DNA of 64,000 nucleotides, from positions 253,648,518 through 253,712,517 of the forward strand of contig NC_133658.1 of the NCBI RefSeq assembly GCF_037893015.1. Reading direction: 5' to 3'. This stretch comes from Macrotis lagotis (taxonomy: Eukaryota > Chordata > Mammalia > Peramelemorphia > Peramelidae). The notes under the pieces were generated by a model that made no database searches, had not been told where the DNA came from, and saw only the letters and a list, made by a program, of their open reading frames with translations. Positions 1 through 11,745 of the stretch are shown piece after piece. The position numbers and the translations under genes are program-made. How positions within the stretch are numbered: the stretch's first letter is position 1; each line of letters begins with the position of its first letter.

Positions 1-154
1 CTCAAAAATCTGAGAGTGTGATCAAATCTCAGCTCAGCTGAGTAGAGAATAATCTCATGAACTTTTAGTGATCTCTGGAGTACAGGTACTAAGAATCAAG
101 GGATATTATGGAGGTGTTTTCCCAGCTACTTAATGACTCTGGGGACTTCTCTTT
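1..154. other. Window edge, no recognised feature
   Basis: Short unassigned DNA before the L1; probably BCAS4 intron by position. Confidence 0.4.
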
Positions 155-1359
155 TAAAAAAAAATTGTAAGTTTTCATCCATTTCTACTTGCATATTTCC
201 AAGTTACAAAATTTCTCAATCCACTCTTCCTTGCCACCCCCCCTCCTCTCAGTAGGGAACAGTCAAGTTAGCATTTTACATACATATTTTGTTAAACATA
301 TTTACCAATTAGTAATTTTTGGCATGAGGAATTAGGATTAAGAGAGATAAAAGAGATAATTTTTATAAAGTGTTCATCAGATTCAGTAGGGTTTTTTTTC
401 CTGTGTTTTTTTTGTTTTGTTTTGTTTTGTTTTTCTTCCTCTGGTTGGGGATAATCTAGACCATTACCTGTCTAATATAGTTGTCCTAGCTCTCTGGACT
501 GTCTAGAGGATTTGCTTCCATCAAGGTTGTTCATTTCATAATGTTGATGTGTACATTGTTCTCTTGGCTCTACTCCATTTGCTCAGCATCAGATCCCCTA
601 AGTCATTCCATGCTTCTCTAGAGTTCAACCATTTATGGTTTCTTATAGAACAATAATATTCCATAGTATTCATGTACCATAACTTGTTTAGCCATTCTCC
701 AATTGATGGGCACCCCTTCAATTTCTTCTTTGCACTACAAAAAGAGCTGCTGTGAATGTTTTGGAACATGTAGAACTTTTCCCATTTTTTACAATTTCTT
801 CTGGATATAGTCCTAGAATAAAATTGCTGGGTCAAAGGGTATGAACAGTTTTATTGCTCTTTGGGCATAGTTCCATATTGCTCTCCAGAAAGGTTGGATC
901 TGTTCACAACTCTACCAGAAATGCATCAGTGTCCCAATCCTCCCATATCTTTTCTAGCATTGATCATCTTGCCTTTTTCTCATCTGGGCTAATCTAATAG
1001 GTGTGAGATGATACCTCATTGTTGTTTTAATTTTCATTTCTCTAATTAATAGTGATTTGGAGCATATTTTCATGTGATTATGTATAGCTATAATTTCTTC
1101 ATTTGAAAACTGTCTTTTCATATCCTTTGACCATTTACAATTGAGGAATGAATTGTGACCTTAAAATTTGATGCAGTTCTCTATATTTTAGAAATGAGAC
1201 CTTTACCAGAACTCCTGGTTGTGAAGCTTTCTGTTTTTCTTCTAATTTTGGCAGCATTGATTTTATTAGTGCAAAACCCTTTTAATTTAATATAGTCAAA
1301 ATCATTCATTTTTCAGTTTATAATATGCTCTAATTCTTGTTTGGTCATAAATTTATCCC

Positions 1360-1515
1360 CCCCCCCTTTTTAGGTTTTTTTTTTTTTGCAAGGCAATGGG
1401 GTTAAGTGGCTTGCCCACACAGCTAGGTAATTATTATGTGTCTGAGGCTGGATTTGAACTCAGGTACTTCTGACTCCAGGGCTGGTGCTTTATCTACTGT
1501 ACCACCTAGCCACCC
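1360..1515 (-). mobile_element. tRNA-derived marsupial SINE (WSINE-like)
   Basis: The reverse complement of the common SINE of this window: poly-T/aggtttttgc tail side on the left, ccacctagccacccc head on the right. Flanked by a perfect 14-bp target duplication cataaatttatccc at 1346-1359 and 1516-1529. Inserted into the L1. Confidence 0.9.
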
Positions 1516-2190
1516 CATAAATTTATCCCTTTTCCATAAATCAGATAGATAGACTATTTTTTTTTTGGTCTAATAATTTATCTATGGTATTGTTCTTTAT
1601 GTCTAAATCCTGTACCCATTTTGACCTTATTTTGGTATAGGGTGTGAGATGTGGATCTATGTCTAGTTTTTACCATACTATTTTCCAGTTTTCCAAACAA
1701 TTTTTGTCAAATAGTGAGTTCTTATTCCAGAGGCTGATGTCTTTGGATTTGTCAAATAGTAGATTACTATAGTCATTTACTGTATTTGAAACTGTCCTAA
1801 TCCACTGATCCATTACTCTATTTCTTAACCATTACCAGGCAGTTTTGATGATTGCTGCTTTATAGTATAGTTTCAGATATGGTAGAGCTAGGTCACCTTC
1901 CTGTACATTTTTTTTCATCAGTTCCCTTGCTATTCTTGACTTTTTGTTGATGAATTTTGTTATTTTTTCTAGCTCGGTAAAGTATTATTATATTAGCTTG
2001 ACCTAACCATGAGCATCTGGCATTTTCCCAGTTATTTAGATCTGACTTTATTTGGGTGAGGAGAACTTTACAATTGTGTTCATACAGTTTCTGGATTTGT
2101 TTTTTTTTTGGGGGGGGGGTAGATCCCTAAGTATTTAGTGTTGTCTACAGTTTTTTAAATTTCTCTATCTCTTGTTCTTGGGCTTTGTTG

Positions 2191-2235
<45 letters not shown>

Positions 2236-3268
2236 GCTGATAATTTATGTGGTTTTATTTTATATCCTGCTACTTTGCTGAATTTGTTAATTGTTTCAAG
2301 GGGTTTTTAAAATGATTTTCTTGGGTTCTCTAGGTATACCATCATATCATCTGCAAAGAGTGAAAGTTTTGCTTCCTCATTGCCAATTTTAATTCCTTCA
2401 ATTTCTTTTTCTTCTTTTATTGCTACTGCTAGCATTTCCAATACTATATTGAATAGCAATGGTGATAATGGGCATCCTTGTTTCACCCCTGAATTTACTG
2501 GAAATGCTCTGAGTTTATTCCCATTAAATGTAATATTTGATGGTTTTAGATAGATATTATTTATTATTTTAAGGAAAACTCCATTTATTCTTAAACTTTC
2601 TAATGTTTTTTAATGGGGATGGATGCTGTGTTTTATCAAAGGCTTTTTCAGCATCTATTGAGATAATTATATGATTTCTGTTGGTTTTACTATTGATATG
2701 TTTAATTATGTTGAATGTTTTTCTAATGTTGAACCATCCCTGTCTGCCTAATATAAATTCAACCTGATCATGGTGTATTATTCTGGCAATAACTTGCTGT
2801 AGTTTCACTGCTAAAATTTTATTTAAGATTTTTGCATCAATATTTAATACAGAGATTGATCTGTAATTTTCTTTGTATGTTTTGGTTCTTCCTGGTTTAG
2901 GTATCAGCATCATGTTAGTGTCATGAAAAGAGTCTGGCAGAATTCCTTCATCTCCTATTTTTAAAAAATAGTTTATGTAGAATAGGAATTAATTATTCCT
3001 TAAATGTTTGGTAGAATTCACTTGTACATCCATTTGGATTTGGAGTCTTTTTTTCAGGGAGTTTATTGATGGTTTCTTCGATTTCTTTTTCTGAAATGGG
3101 GTTATTTAAGTAATTTATTTCTTCTTCTGTTAATCTGGGCAGTTTTTGTAAATATTCATCCATTTCACTGAAGTTGTCCAATTTATTGACACACAGTTTG
3201 GCAAAGTAGTTCTGAATTATCTCTTTGATTTCTTCCTTATTGGTGGTTAGTTCACCCTTTTCATTTTT

Positions 3269-3399
3269 TTTTTTTTTTTAGCTTTTGCAAGGCAATGGGG
3301 TTAAGTGGCTTGCCCAAGGCCTCACAGCTAGGTAATTATTAAGTGTCTGAGGCCAGATTTGAACTCAATACTCCTGACTCCAGGACCGGTGCTCTATCC
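3269..3399 (-). mobile_element. tRNA-derived SINE, 5'-truncated
   Basis: Same family, lacking the gctaggtgg head. A perfect 16-bp duplication cacccttttcattttt flanks it at 3253-3268 and 3400-3415. Inserted into the L1 ORF2. Confidence 0.88.
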
Positions 3400-3799
3400 C
3401 ACCCTTTTCATTTTTGATACTGGTAATTTGGTTATTTTTTTCCTTTTTTAAATCAGATTAACCAGGTTTGTCTATTTTGTTGATTTTTTTCATAAAACCA
3501 ACTCTTAGTTGTATTTATGAGATCAATTGTTTTCTTGTTTTCCATTTTACTATTCTCTCCCTTGGTTGTCAGAATTTCTAGTTTGGAATTTAATTGGGGA
3601 TGTTTAATTTGTTCTTTTTTTAGCTTTTTTTTTTAGTTGCATACCAAATTCATTGATCTTCTCTTTCTCTATTTATTCATATAGGCATTTAGAGATATAG
3701 TTTCCCCTAAAAATTGCCTTGGCTGCATCCCATAAATTTTGGTATGATGTCTCATTATTATCATTTTCTTAGATATTATTGATCATTTCTATTATTTGC

Positions 3800-4374
3800 C
3801 CTCCAAGTATCTTTCAAGGACATATAATTCTCCTCACAGGTCAAAGTATCATCCAAAGCCATATCATTTCTTGAACTATTTGTGCCCCTCCCCCATGTTT
3901 ATTTTCTTTCACACTTTACCTCCCCACCCAGGGTATTTAACACTTTGTTAAGTGAAATTAAGTGATCTAACTGTAAGAATCTTGAAGATTTCTAAGTACT
4001 GGGAGGCTCTGGAGGATGATTGTAAGTAACAGAGACACTATCTCAGGTCCATGCAATTTATGATGCCCTCATTAGACAAGGTGCTTAGCACCTTGTTATT
4101 AAAGTATGTCAAAGTATAATGAGACACTTAAGTTAAAGTTAACACCCCTGCTTTTTTTTTCAGGGCTTTTTGTCTCAAACATAGTGATGTGATCTTGGAC
4201 CTCTTCTACTGAGAGACAAGACCTAACCATACCCATATCCTTTAGGTTTATTCTCTTCAATTATATTCTACCCTCTGATTTTCCTTAGAGAAGTAAAGTT
4301 CTAAAGAGTTTGAATTGTTATATCTTCCCTTTTAGGGACCAATATTTGTTTAAAACAATTTTGTTTTTTCAGTC
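3800..4374. other. Non-L1 stretch between two L1 parts
   Basis: About 575 bases between the ORF2-derived and ORF1-derived parts of the L1. I recognise neither L1 nor SINE sequence in it. Either this DNA separates two independent L1 insertions, or an internal deletion/insertion removed the ORF2 endonuclease domain. Confidence 0.5.
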
Positions 4375-6110
4375 CCCTTTTTCATTTATTTTTTTTTTAA
4401 TGTAACTCCTCAGTTATGTATTTGGCAATTGAACTCTCTGTTTAGTTCTGGTCTTAGTGTCAGGAAATTCTGGAAATCCTCTATTTTGTTGAATATCTAT
4501 CTTTTATTTCCTGACAGTATATGTTGAATTTTGCCTGGTAGTACATTCTGGGTTGTAATCCCAGGTCCTTAACTCTCCAAAATATGTTATCCTAGTTCTT
4601 CTGATCCTTTAATATTTAGCCCAATAGGTCCTGTGTTAGTCTGATTGTGCTCCCTTTGTATTTGAATTGTTTTCCTTTTGCTGCTTGCAATATTCCCTCT
4701 TTTATTTGAGGGTTCTGGAATTTGGCTATTATGATCCTTGGAGTTTTTATCCTGGGGTCTCTTTCTGTTCTGTGGATTCTTTCAATTGTTATATTTTTAT
4801 ATTGTTTTAGTAGATGGGGCAGTTTTCCCTTATAATTTCTTGCATTATGTTTTCCAGGTTCTTGTGTTGGTCCAGGCTTTCTAGTAGTCCAGTGATTCAT
4901 AGATTGTCTCTCCTGGATCTGTTTTCTAGATCATTTGTTTTCCCCAGAAGGTACTTTACATTTTCTTCAATTTTTTCAGCTTTTTTATTTTGTTTGATGG
5001 AATCTTGTAGTCTTGTAGATTCGTTAGTTTCTAACTCTTCAGTTCTAACTTTTAGAATTTTTTTTTAGGTTTTTGCAAGGCAAACGGGGTTAAGTGGCTT
5101 GCCCAAGGCCACACAGCTAGGTAATTATTAAGTGTCTGAGCCTGGATTTGAACCCAGGTACTCCTGACTCCAGGGCGGGTGCTTTATCAACTACACCACC
5201 TAGCCACACCCAGGATTTTATTTTCTTCAATTATCTTCTGTGTTTCCTTTTCCAGTTGGTTATTTTTACTTTTAATGGGGTTGATTTCTTTAGTCAACTT
5301 GTTACAATTTTCCTGCATGTTTCATTTCTTTTTTCCATTTTTCTTCTTCCTCTTTTCTTTAGTTTTTAAATTCTTTTTTAAGCTCTTCGATGAACTTTTG
5401 TATTTGAGTCAAATTTGTAGACTGTTTTAATACTTCTCCTGTATGTTATTTTTTTCCTGCTTTCTTCTTCAGACATGGCATTGTTGTCATCTTTATCTGT
5501 GAAGCAGTTTTCTACAGTAAGCATTCTTTTAGCTTTTTTGTTCATTTTTGTTGTTGTAGTTCTGTTCTTGGGGTATATGGAGTATAGATCCAAACTTTTA
5601 TTTTGCTGGGGCTGTGTTTTGATCCTTGGCTTGTTGTTGGCCAAGATGTTACCTATGCATTCCAGGCCTTGCCTTTGCAGAGGTTTGTTTTCTCCTTTAT
5701 GTTCAGGTTCTGACTTAACAGAGGACTGTTCCTGACCCAGTCCTGTCTTTTACCCTGGTGTTTTCAGGGTTCAGACTTTGTTTGAGGCTGGGATCCTCCC
5801 TGCTGTCTTGCTGTCTAGCTGCTGGGACCTCTGCTATTGTTAAGCTGTCAGGACCTGGATTGTACTGTAGCTAAAAGCCTCCTGCTGGCTTTCCCCACTC
5901 TCTGGACTCCTGGACTTTACTTTCCCTTTTCCCCTAAAGAGACAGATTTTCACTGAAGATCCTCCATGACGTCTACAGTTGAAATATTCTTTTTTCTTGG
6001 TGGGATCTGTAGTGTGAATGTCAGAGTAGAGACTTTGTTTACCTTTGGTAGGGAAAGGCTCTGGGATCAGGTTAGCTTCTTGCCACCATCTTGGCTCCAC
6101 CCCAGAAGTT
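4375..6110 (-). mobile_element. L1 element, 5' part (5'UTR and ORF1)
   Basis: On the minus strand the 5' end resembles an L1 leader (about 6100: ATGGAGCCAAGATGGTGGCA, related to the GAGCCAAGATGGC of L1). ORF1 sequence follows. Its conserved C-terminal half is at 4900-4616 (RTERDPRIKTPRIIIAKFQN, LQAAKGKQFKYKGSTIRL) and continues to about 4430 (IEDFQNFL-like). Interrupted by a SINE at about 5060-5211. Inactive. Confidence 0.8.
5060..5211 (-). mobile_element. tRNA-derived SINE
   Basis: Full-length copy in reverse orientation (taggtttttgcaaggcaaac to cacctagccac) inside the L1 ORF1. Target duplication not clear. Confidence 0.85.
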
Positions 6111-6458
6111 CTGGAGACTTCTTTGTATTTATGGTTCTCTCCTTCACTATCAGAAGTAATTTCTTTCTATTCATATATATGTGACATGGACTAAGAGGTC
6201 TTTCAGCCAATCAGAAGTTACATCTCCTTACAAACACAAAGGCTCAGAGTGCTATTCTTCACAGGATCATCAAACCCATCTGTCAGGGATCTACATTATT
6301 TCATTTGATCCCTACAAATGTCCTTCCTTATGGTGGAAACATGTTAGTTTAATTTTATATATGAAGAAACTGAGGTTCAAGTAAAGTAGAAAATTACAAG
6401 ATTTAAAGTAGGAAAGAACAGTAGAGATCATGTAGTCCAACTCCCTCACTTAAAATTA

Positions 6459-6461
<3 letters not shown>

Positions 6462-6505
<44 letters not shown>
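6462..6505. repeat. (TA)n microsatellite
   Basis: About 22 uninterrupted TA units. It produces the spurious YIYIYIYI frame on the minus strand. Comparable (AT)n tracts lie at about 2196-2231, 24970-25007, 25195-25240 and 60815-60885. Confidence 0.95.
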
Positions 6506-6510
<5 letters not shown>

Positions 6511-6715
6511 CATCTATTTTTCTCTCCTTTCCTTTCCCACTCCCAACCCCATCCCCACTTTCCACTTCAGAAAAGAAAAAAAAAGAAAAACAAAGCATTT
6601 CAACAGATATATAAAGAGGAAAAAAATTCTCCCATTGGTCCACTGCAAAAATATATGTTAATTTTGCATCTTGTTCCCATCACTTCTCTGTTAGAGGTAG
6701 CACGTTTCATTGAAC

Positions 6716-6985
6716 CTCTGGAATTGGTTAGTTAAGTGGTATAATGGATAGAGCACTGGGCTTGGAATCAGGAAGATGAATCTTTATGAGTTCAAATCCA
6801 GTTTCAGACTTAATAACTGTGTGACCCTGGGCAAGTCATTTAATCCTATTTGCCTCAGTTCTTCTATAAAAAATGAGATGGAGAAGGAAATGGCATACCA
6901 CTTCAGTACTCTTGCCAAGAAAACCCCAAATAGGGTCATGAAGAGTCATGACTGAAAAGATTCAGCAACAGAAACAATAGTTATA
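6716..6985 (+). mobile_element. Older tRNA-derived SINE with RTE-like tail (Mar1/MON1-like)
   Basis: A tRNA-like head (agtggtataatggatagagc, gagttcaaatcc) and middle are followed by gagaaggaaatggcatacca and ccaagaaaaccccaaat, ending in a cagcaacagaaacaat-type tail. The same body occurs at 57369-57612. Diverged, so old. Confidence 0.75.
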
Positions 6986-8093
6986 CTGATCAGTTTTTAA
7001 GCATTTCAAAGTTGTCTTTATAATGTTCTTCATTTTACAGAAGAAACTGAGGCCTAGAAAAGAGACTTGTCCAAGGTGGAAGGAAGTAAGCTTGCCCCAA
7101 AAAAGAAGATTAAGACCAATGGGTTGCAGGGGTAGATTTCAGCTTGATAGTAAAGAAAATTTCCTGACAATTAAAGGTTTCCATCAGTAGCATAAGTTTA
7201 TGTCAGGAAGTAGAGTGAATAAGTGAAGTAGTGTTATAGAGAGAATTCTTCAGATAGTGGGAAAGTAATAGATAACCTCTAATATCTTCTAGCCCTTTTT
7301 TATTTCCTTTAAGATTTTATTTATTTTGAGTTTTACAATTTTCCTCCCAATCTTCCTCCACCCCCACAACAGAAGGCAGTCTGTTAGTCTTTACATTGTT
7401 TCCATGGTATACATTGATCTAAGTTGAATGTGATGAGAGAGAAATTATATCCTTAAGGAAGAAAAATAAAGTATAAGAGATAGCAGAATTACATAATAAG
7501 ATAGCTTCATCTAAATTCTTAATAAGGCTCTTAAACAGGACAAGGTCTAGGAGAAAACTCTGAATACATCTCTCTTCTGGATGACATCCTTGACAATGGT
7601 GAATTAAACCATCAAACTGGTTTTTCCAGATATGGAACAGAAAAATAAGAGATTTTAGACATCTGCTGTCCTTCAGAGCACTTCTAGAAAAGGCAGGAGC
7701 CCTAGAAAGAAACAATGATGGCAATTTTGGAGCATGTTCTTCCCCTACAACACAGAACAAAATGATGTATATTATTAGTATAGGAGAGCATTCTAAGGCT
7801 AGAAGATGATAGAATGGCCACAGTAAGACTGAATTTTCCCAACAATAGCTCAGTTAGCTATTTGGACAATGGTAGAGGAGTTTATACTGATGCAATTGAG
7901 AATTGAGAAACTGTCCCTGTATCAACTGATGGCATAAAATACAAGCAGAAGGGTTTTCAATCATTTCTAAGTCATTTATTGAGCAACTCTATGATTCTAT
8001 AATAATAAGAGTCTATAGTGTACAGTGCTATCATGTTTAGCTAAGTTCCTCTCCTAACTTAACCACTTTGAAAAGTTGTTCTTTTGATTTCAG
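6986..8093 (+). other. BCAS4: BCAS4 intronic DNA upstream of its last exon
   Basis: No exon was recognised. It contains an L1 3'UTR fragment (about 7305-7505, minus), whose sequence recurs at 15690-15890. The 113-codon frame at 7419-7760 overlaps this L1 piece and has no recognisable product. Confidence 0.6.
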
Positions 8094-8198
8094 AAAGAGC
8101 CCACATCAGTTCCACAGATGTATGAACTGCCCACACTCTACAGAACTGAAGACTACTTTCCCATGGATATGAATGGAACAAAGTGTCCAACACCATAG
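8094..8198 (+). CDS. BCAS4: BCAS4, last coding exon (partial gene)
   Basis: After acceptor CTTTTGATTTCAG (AG at 8092-8093) an open frame of 34 codons runs to TAG at 8196-8198. Read from AAA at 8094 it gives KEPTSVPQMYELPTLYRTED and then YFPMDMNGTKCPTP. YELPTLYRTEDYFP matches the C-terminal part of BCAS4 (breast carcinoma amplified sequence 4, a small protein related to the BORC/BLOC-1 subunit family) as I remember it from human. The tail after YFP is shorter than and different from human. The intron phase is taken as 0 but is not proved without the preceding exon, which I could not find in 1-8093. BCAS4 is the neighbour of ADNP in human, in the same convergent orientation, which supports the call. 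The exon was too short to stand out by length. Confidence 0.88.
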   Translation, partial: KEPTSVPQMYELPTLYRTEDYFPMDMNGTKCPTP

Positions 8199-8585
8199 TG
8201 GATGTCCACTCATTTGCAGCTTTTTCGGATATGTTTCAGAGATGTTCCTGGTTCCTGATGTTTGGGAATAAAATACCATAAAATACCATGCTTTTTAAGA
8301 ACAAATTTTAAACTTTTCTCTTGCTTCTTTATAAAAAATTTTATCTGATTTGCAGCTCAAAAATCCTATCTTTGCCCATGTGTCTGAGATTAGCCAAACA
8401 GACTTTTGAATGTTAAAATGCACATTGTTTGGATATTGTCCATATGCATGTTTCCCTTTTCTGCTTAATAGTGATCACTAAGAGAAGTAAGTCATAGCCT
8501 CGACTTATTTACTGCGAATACTTGGAGTCTCATTTATTCTTCTTTTAATTTGTGAAATCAATAAAGAGAATCAAACACCTGACCT
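8199..8585 (+). other. BCAS4: BCAS4 3' untranslated region
   Basis: About 390 bases follow the BCAS4 stop, with no recognisable repeat. Two AATAAA hexamers lie at 8267-8272 and 8560-8565. The second sits just before the L1 that starts near 8630 and is the likelier end. Cleavage near 8580 is inferred. Confidence 0.6.
8560..8565 (+). terminator. BCAS4: BCAS4 polyadenylation signal AATAAA (distal)
   Basis: AATAAA in the context gaaatcaataaagagaa, 362 bases after the stop codon. A proximal alternative AATAAA lies at 8267-8272. Confidence 0.55.
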
Positions 8586-9135
8586 TGATTGGTTTTAAGA
8601 ATAACAAGTATTGGCTATTTTCCTTTTTTCCCCAATTGTTATTTTATTTTATTTTTCCAATTACATGTTATGAAAGTTTTTCAAAATTCATCCATATACA
8701 TATGTAAAAGTTATATAATTTCCTTTTACCCTCCCTTCCTACCCCCTCCCTTAACAACAAGCAGTTTGTTGAGCATTGTACATATACATTTGTGTTTAAC
8801 ATGTTTACAGATTATTTTCTATCTAAGGAATTAGGACTTAGGGAAAAGAAAGAAAAAACATGAGATAGGAAAGAAAAACATGAGAAATTTTTTATGTAGT
8901 GTCCATTCAGATCCTGTAGGTTTTTCCTTTGTTTTGTTCTGTTTTTTCCCCCTCTAAATATGAAATAGCATTGTTCATAACAGATCTCCCAGAGTTATCC
9001 TAAGTCTCTGAACTGCTGAAAGATGCTGTATCCAACAAGGCTGATCAACTCACAATGTTGTTGATGTGTACAATATTCTCTTGGTTCTGCTCCCTTCACT
9101 CAGAATCACTTCCTGTAATTCCTTCTTTGTTTTTT

Positions 9136-9304
9136 TTTTTTTTGTTTTGTTTTGTTTTTTAGGTTTTTGCAAGGCAAATGGGGTTAAGTGGCTTGCCCAA
9201 GGCCACACAGCTAGGTAATTATTAAGTGTCTGAGACCAGATTTGAACCCAGGTACTCCTGACTCCAAGGCTGGTGCTTTATCCACTACGCCACCTAGCCG
9301 CCCC
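9136..9304 (-). mobile_element. tRNA-derived SINE
   Basis: Reverse-oriented full-length copy with a long T/G-interrupted tail. Flanked by attccttctttgttttt and cattctttgtttttc, an approximate target duplication. Confidence 0.85.
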
Positions 9305-10808
9305 TCATTCTTTGTTTTTCTAGAGTCCGACCATTCATGATTTCTTGGAGCATGGCTACCTTCCTTTACATTTTTTGCATCAGTTCCCTGGATATTCTTG
9401 ACCTTTTGTTGCTCCATATGAATTTTATTACTATTTTTTTAGCTTGATAAAATAGTTAATTGATAGTTTGGTTGGTATGGCACTGAATAAGTAATTTAAT
9501 TTTGGTAAAATTGTCATTTCTATTATATTAGTTTGGTCTAACCATAAGCAATTGACATTTTTCCAGTTATTTAGATCTGACTTTATTTGTTTAAAAAGTG
9601 CCTTGTAATTGTGTTCATACAGTTTCTGGGTTTGTCTTGGGAGGTAGATAGCCAAGTATTTAATATTGTCTGCAGCTACCTTAAATGGAATTTCTCTTTC
9701 TGTCTCTGGACTTAGTTGTTTATACATAGAAATGTTGATGTTTTATGTGAGTTTATTTTATATCCTGACACTTTGCTGAATTCATTTATTTTTTCAAGTA
9801 TTTTTAATATGATTTTCTCAGATTCTCTAAGTGCACCATCATATCATCTGCAAAGAATGAAAGTTTTGCTTTGTCATTGCTAATTCTAATTCCTTCATTT
9901 TCTTTTTCTTCTCTCATTGTTTAAGTTTACATTTCTAATATGATATTCAATAGTAACGGTGATAACAGACATCCTAGTTTCACCCCTGATCTTATTGGAA
10001 ATGCACGTAGTTTGTCCCCATTACTTATAATATTTGTTGATGGTTTTAGATAGATTCTGCTTATTATTTTAAAGAAAACTCTTTATTACTATACTCTCTA
10101 GTTTTTAATAGGATTGGATGTTATATTTTATCAAATACTTTTTCATCATTTATTGAAATAAACATATAATTTCTGTTGGCTTTGTTATTGATATGTCCAG
10201 TTACATTGAGTGTTTTCCAAATATTGAACCATCCCTCCCTGCCTGGTATAAATTCTACCTGATTATGGTGGATAATAACTTGCTGTAATCTCTTTGCCAA
10301 AATTTTATTTAATGTTCAATGTTCATTAGGGATGTTGATCTATAATTTTCTTTATTTCTTTTGATTCTTTCTGGTTTAGGTATTAGCACCATATTGATAT
10401 CATAAAATGAATTTGGCAGAAATCCTTCTTCTATTTTTAAAAATAGTTTATGAAGAATTGGAATTAATTGTTCCTTAATGTTTGGTAGAATTCACTTGTA
10501 AATCCATCTGGGTCTAGAGACTTTTTCTTAGGGAGTCTATTGATGGTTTCTTCAATTTCTTTTTTTGAAATGGGGTTATTTATGTATTTCTTCCTCTTCT
10601 GTTAATCTGGGTAGTTTGTATTTTTGTAAATATTTCTCCATTTCACTTAGGTTATCAAATTTAATGGCATACATTTGGACAAAATAGCTTCAAATTATCT
10701 TTTTAATTTTCCCTTCATTGGTGGTGACTTGACCCTTTTCATTTTTGATACTGGTAATCTGATTTTCTTTTTTTTATCAGATTAACTAAAGATTTATCTA
10801 TTCTATTG

Positions 10809-10955
10809 TTTTTTTTAGGTTTTTGCAGGGAAAATGGGGTTAAGTGACTTGCCCAAGGCCACACAGCTAGGTAATTATTGTCTGAGACCATATTTGAACC
10901 CAGGTCCTCCTGACTCTAGGGCTGGTGCTTTATCCACTGCATCACCTAGCCACCC
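10809..10955 (-). mobile_element. tRNA-derived SINE
   Basis: Reverse-oriented copy with a perfect 11-bp duplication ctattctattg at 10798-10808 and 10956-10966, inside L1 ORF2. Confidence 0.88.
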
Positions 10956-11745
10956 CTATTCTATTGATTTTTCATAAAGCCAGCCCTTAGTTTTATTTAG
11001 TGGTCAATGGTTTTCTTGCTTTCATTTTTATTAATCTCTCCCTTAATTTTCAGAATTTCTAATTTGGCATTTATTTGGGGATCTTTAATTTGTTCTTTTT
11101 CTAGCTTTTTTAGTTTCATGCCCAAGTCATTGATCTCTTTCTCTATTTTTTTCATATAAGTACTTAGAGATATCAAATTTACCCTAAAAACTACTTTGGC
11201 TGCATCCTATAAATTCTGGTATGATATTTCATTGTTATCATTTTCTTGGATGAAATGATTGATTATGCCTATGATTTGCTGTTTGATCTACTCATTTAAA
11301 GTTAAATTTTTTAGATTTCAATTAATTTTTTATTTTTCTTTCCATGGTCTTTTATTACACATAATTTTTATTGCATCAAGATCTGAAAAATGTACATTTA
11401 CTATTTCTGCCTTTCTGCATTTGATTGTAAGGTTTTTATGCCCTAGTATAGGTCAGTTTTGCTAAAGGTGCCATGTACTGCTGAGAAAACGGTATATTGT
11501 TTTCTATCCCCATTAAGTTTTCTCCAGAGGTCTATCACATTTAAATTATCTAAGATTTTATTCATCTACTTAACTTCCTTTTTGTTTATTTTGTGGTTAG
11601 ATTTATCTAATTCTGAGATAGGGAGGTTGAGGTCCCCCATTATTACAGTTTTACTGTCTATGTTTCCTTATAATTCATTGGCTATTTTCTTTTATGTTTG
11701 CTTCTTATACAATTATTCCTGTCATAATATTAAACCTGACATCTC

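Larger units (their letters stand above)
155..3799 (-). mobile_element. L1 element, 3' two-thirds (ORF2 part and 3'UTR), degenerate
   Basis: Read on the minus strand. The reverse-transcriptase region is at 2913-2569 ([31 protein letters not shown]). The segment upstream of it is at 3181-2993 ([24 protein letters not shown]), and the ORF2 C terminus is at 835-536 (PSIGEWLNKLWYMNTMEYYCSI). A typical marsupial L1 3'UTR runs to about 155. Broken by frameshifts and stops and by two SINEs (1360-1515 and 3269-3399). The ORF2 endonuclease half is missing (see 3800-4374). Confidence 0.9.
8630..11745 (-). mobile_element. L1 element, rearranged and inactive
   Basis: On the minus strand: 3'UTR at 8630-9110; ORF2 with the block at 9727-9431 (VNCLWLDQTNIIEMTILPKL); RT-related sequence to about 10.7 kb; and the endonuclease-proximal part to about 11.74 kb. 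The ORF2 C terminus seen in other copies is missing around 9.1-9.35 kb, so there is an internal deletion. Interrupted by SINEs at 9136-9304 and 10809-10955. Confidence 0.85.

Noticed and set aside
7419-7760. 113-codon frame on the minus strand
   Set aside because: It overlaps an L1 3'UTR fragment and the rest is not recognisable; probably chance.
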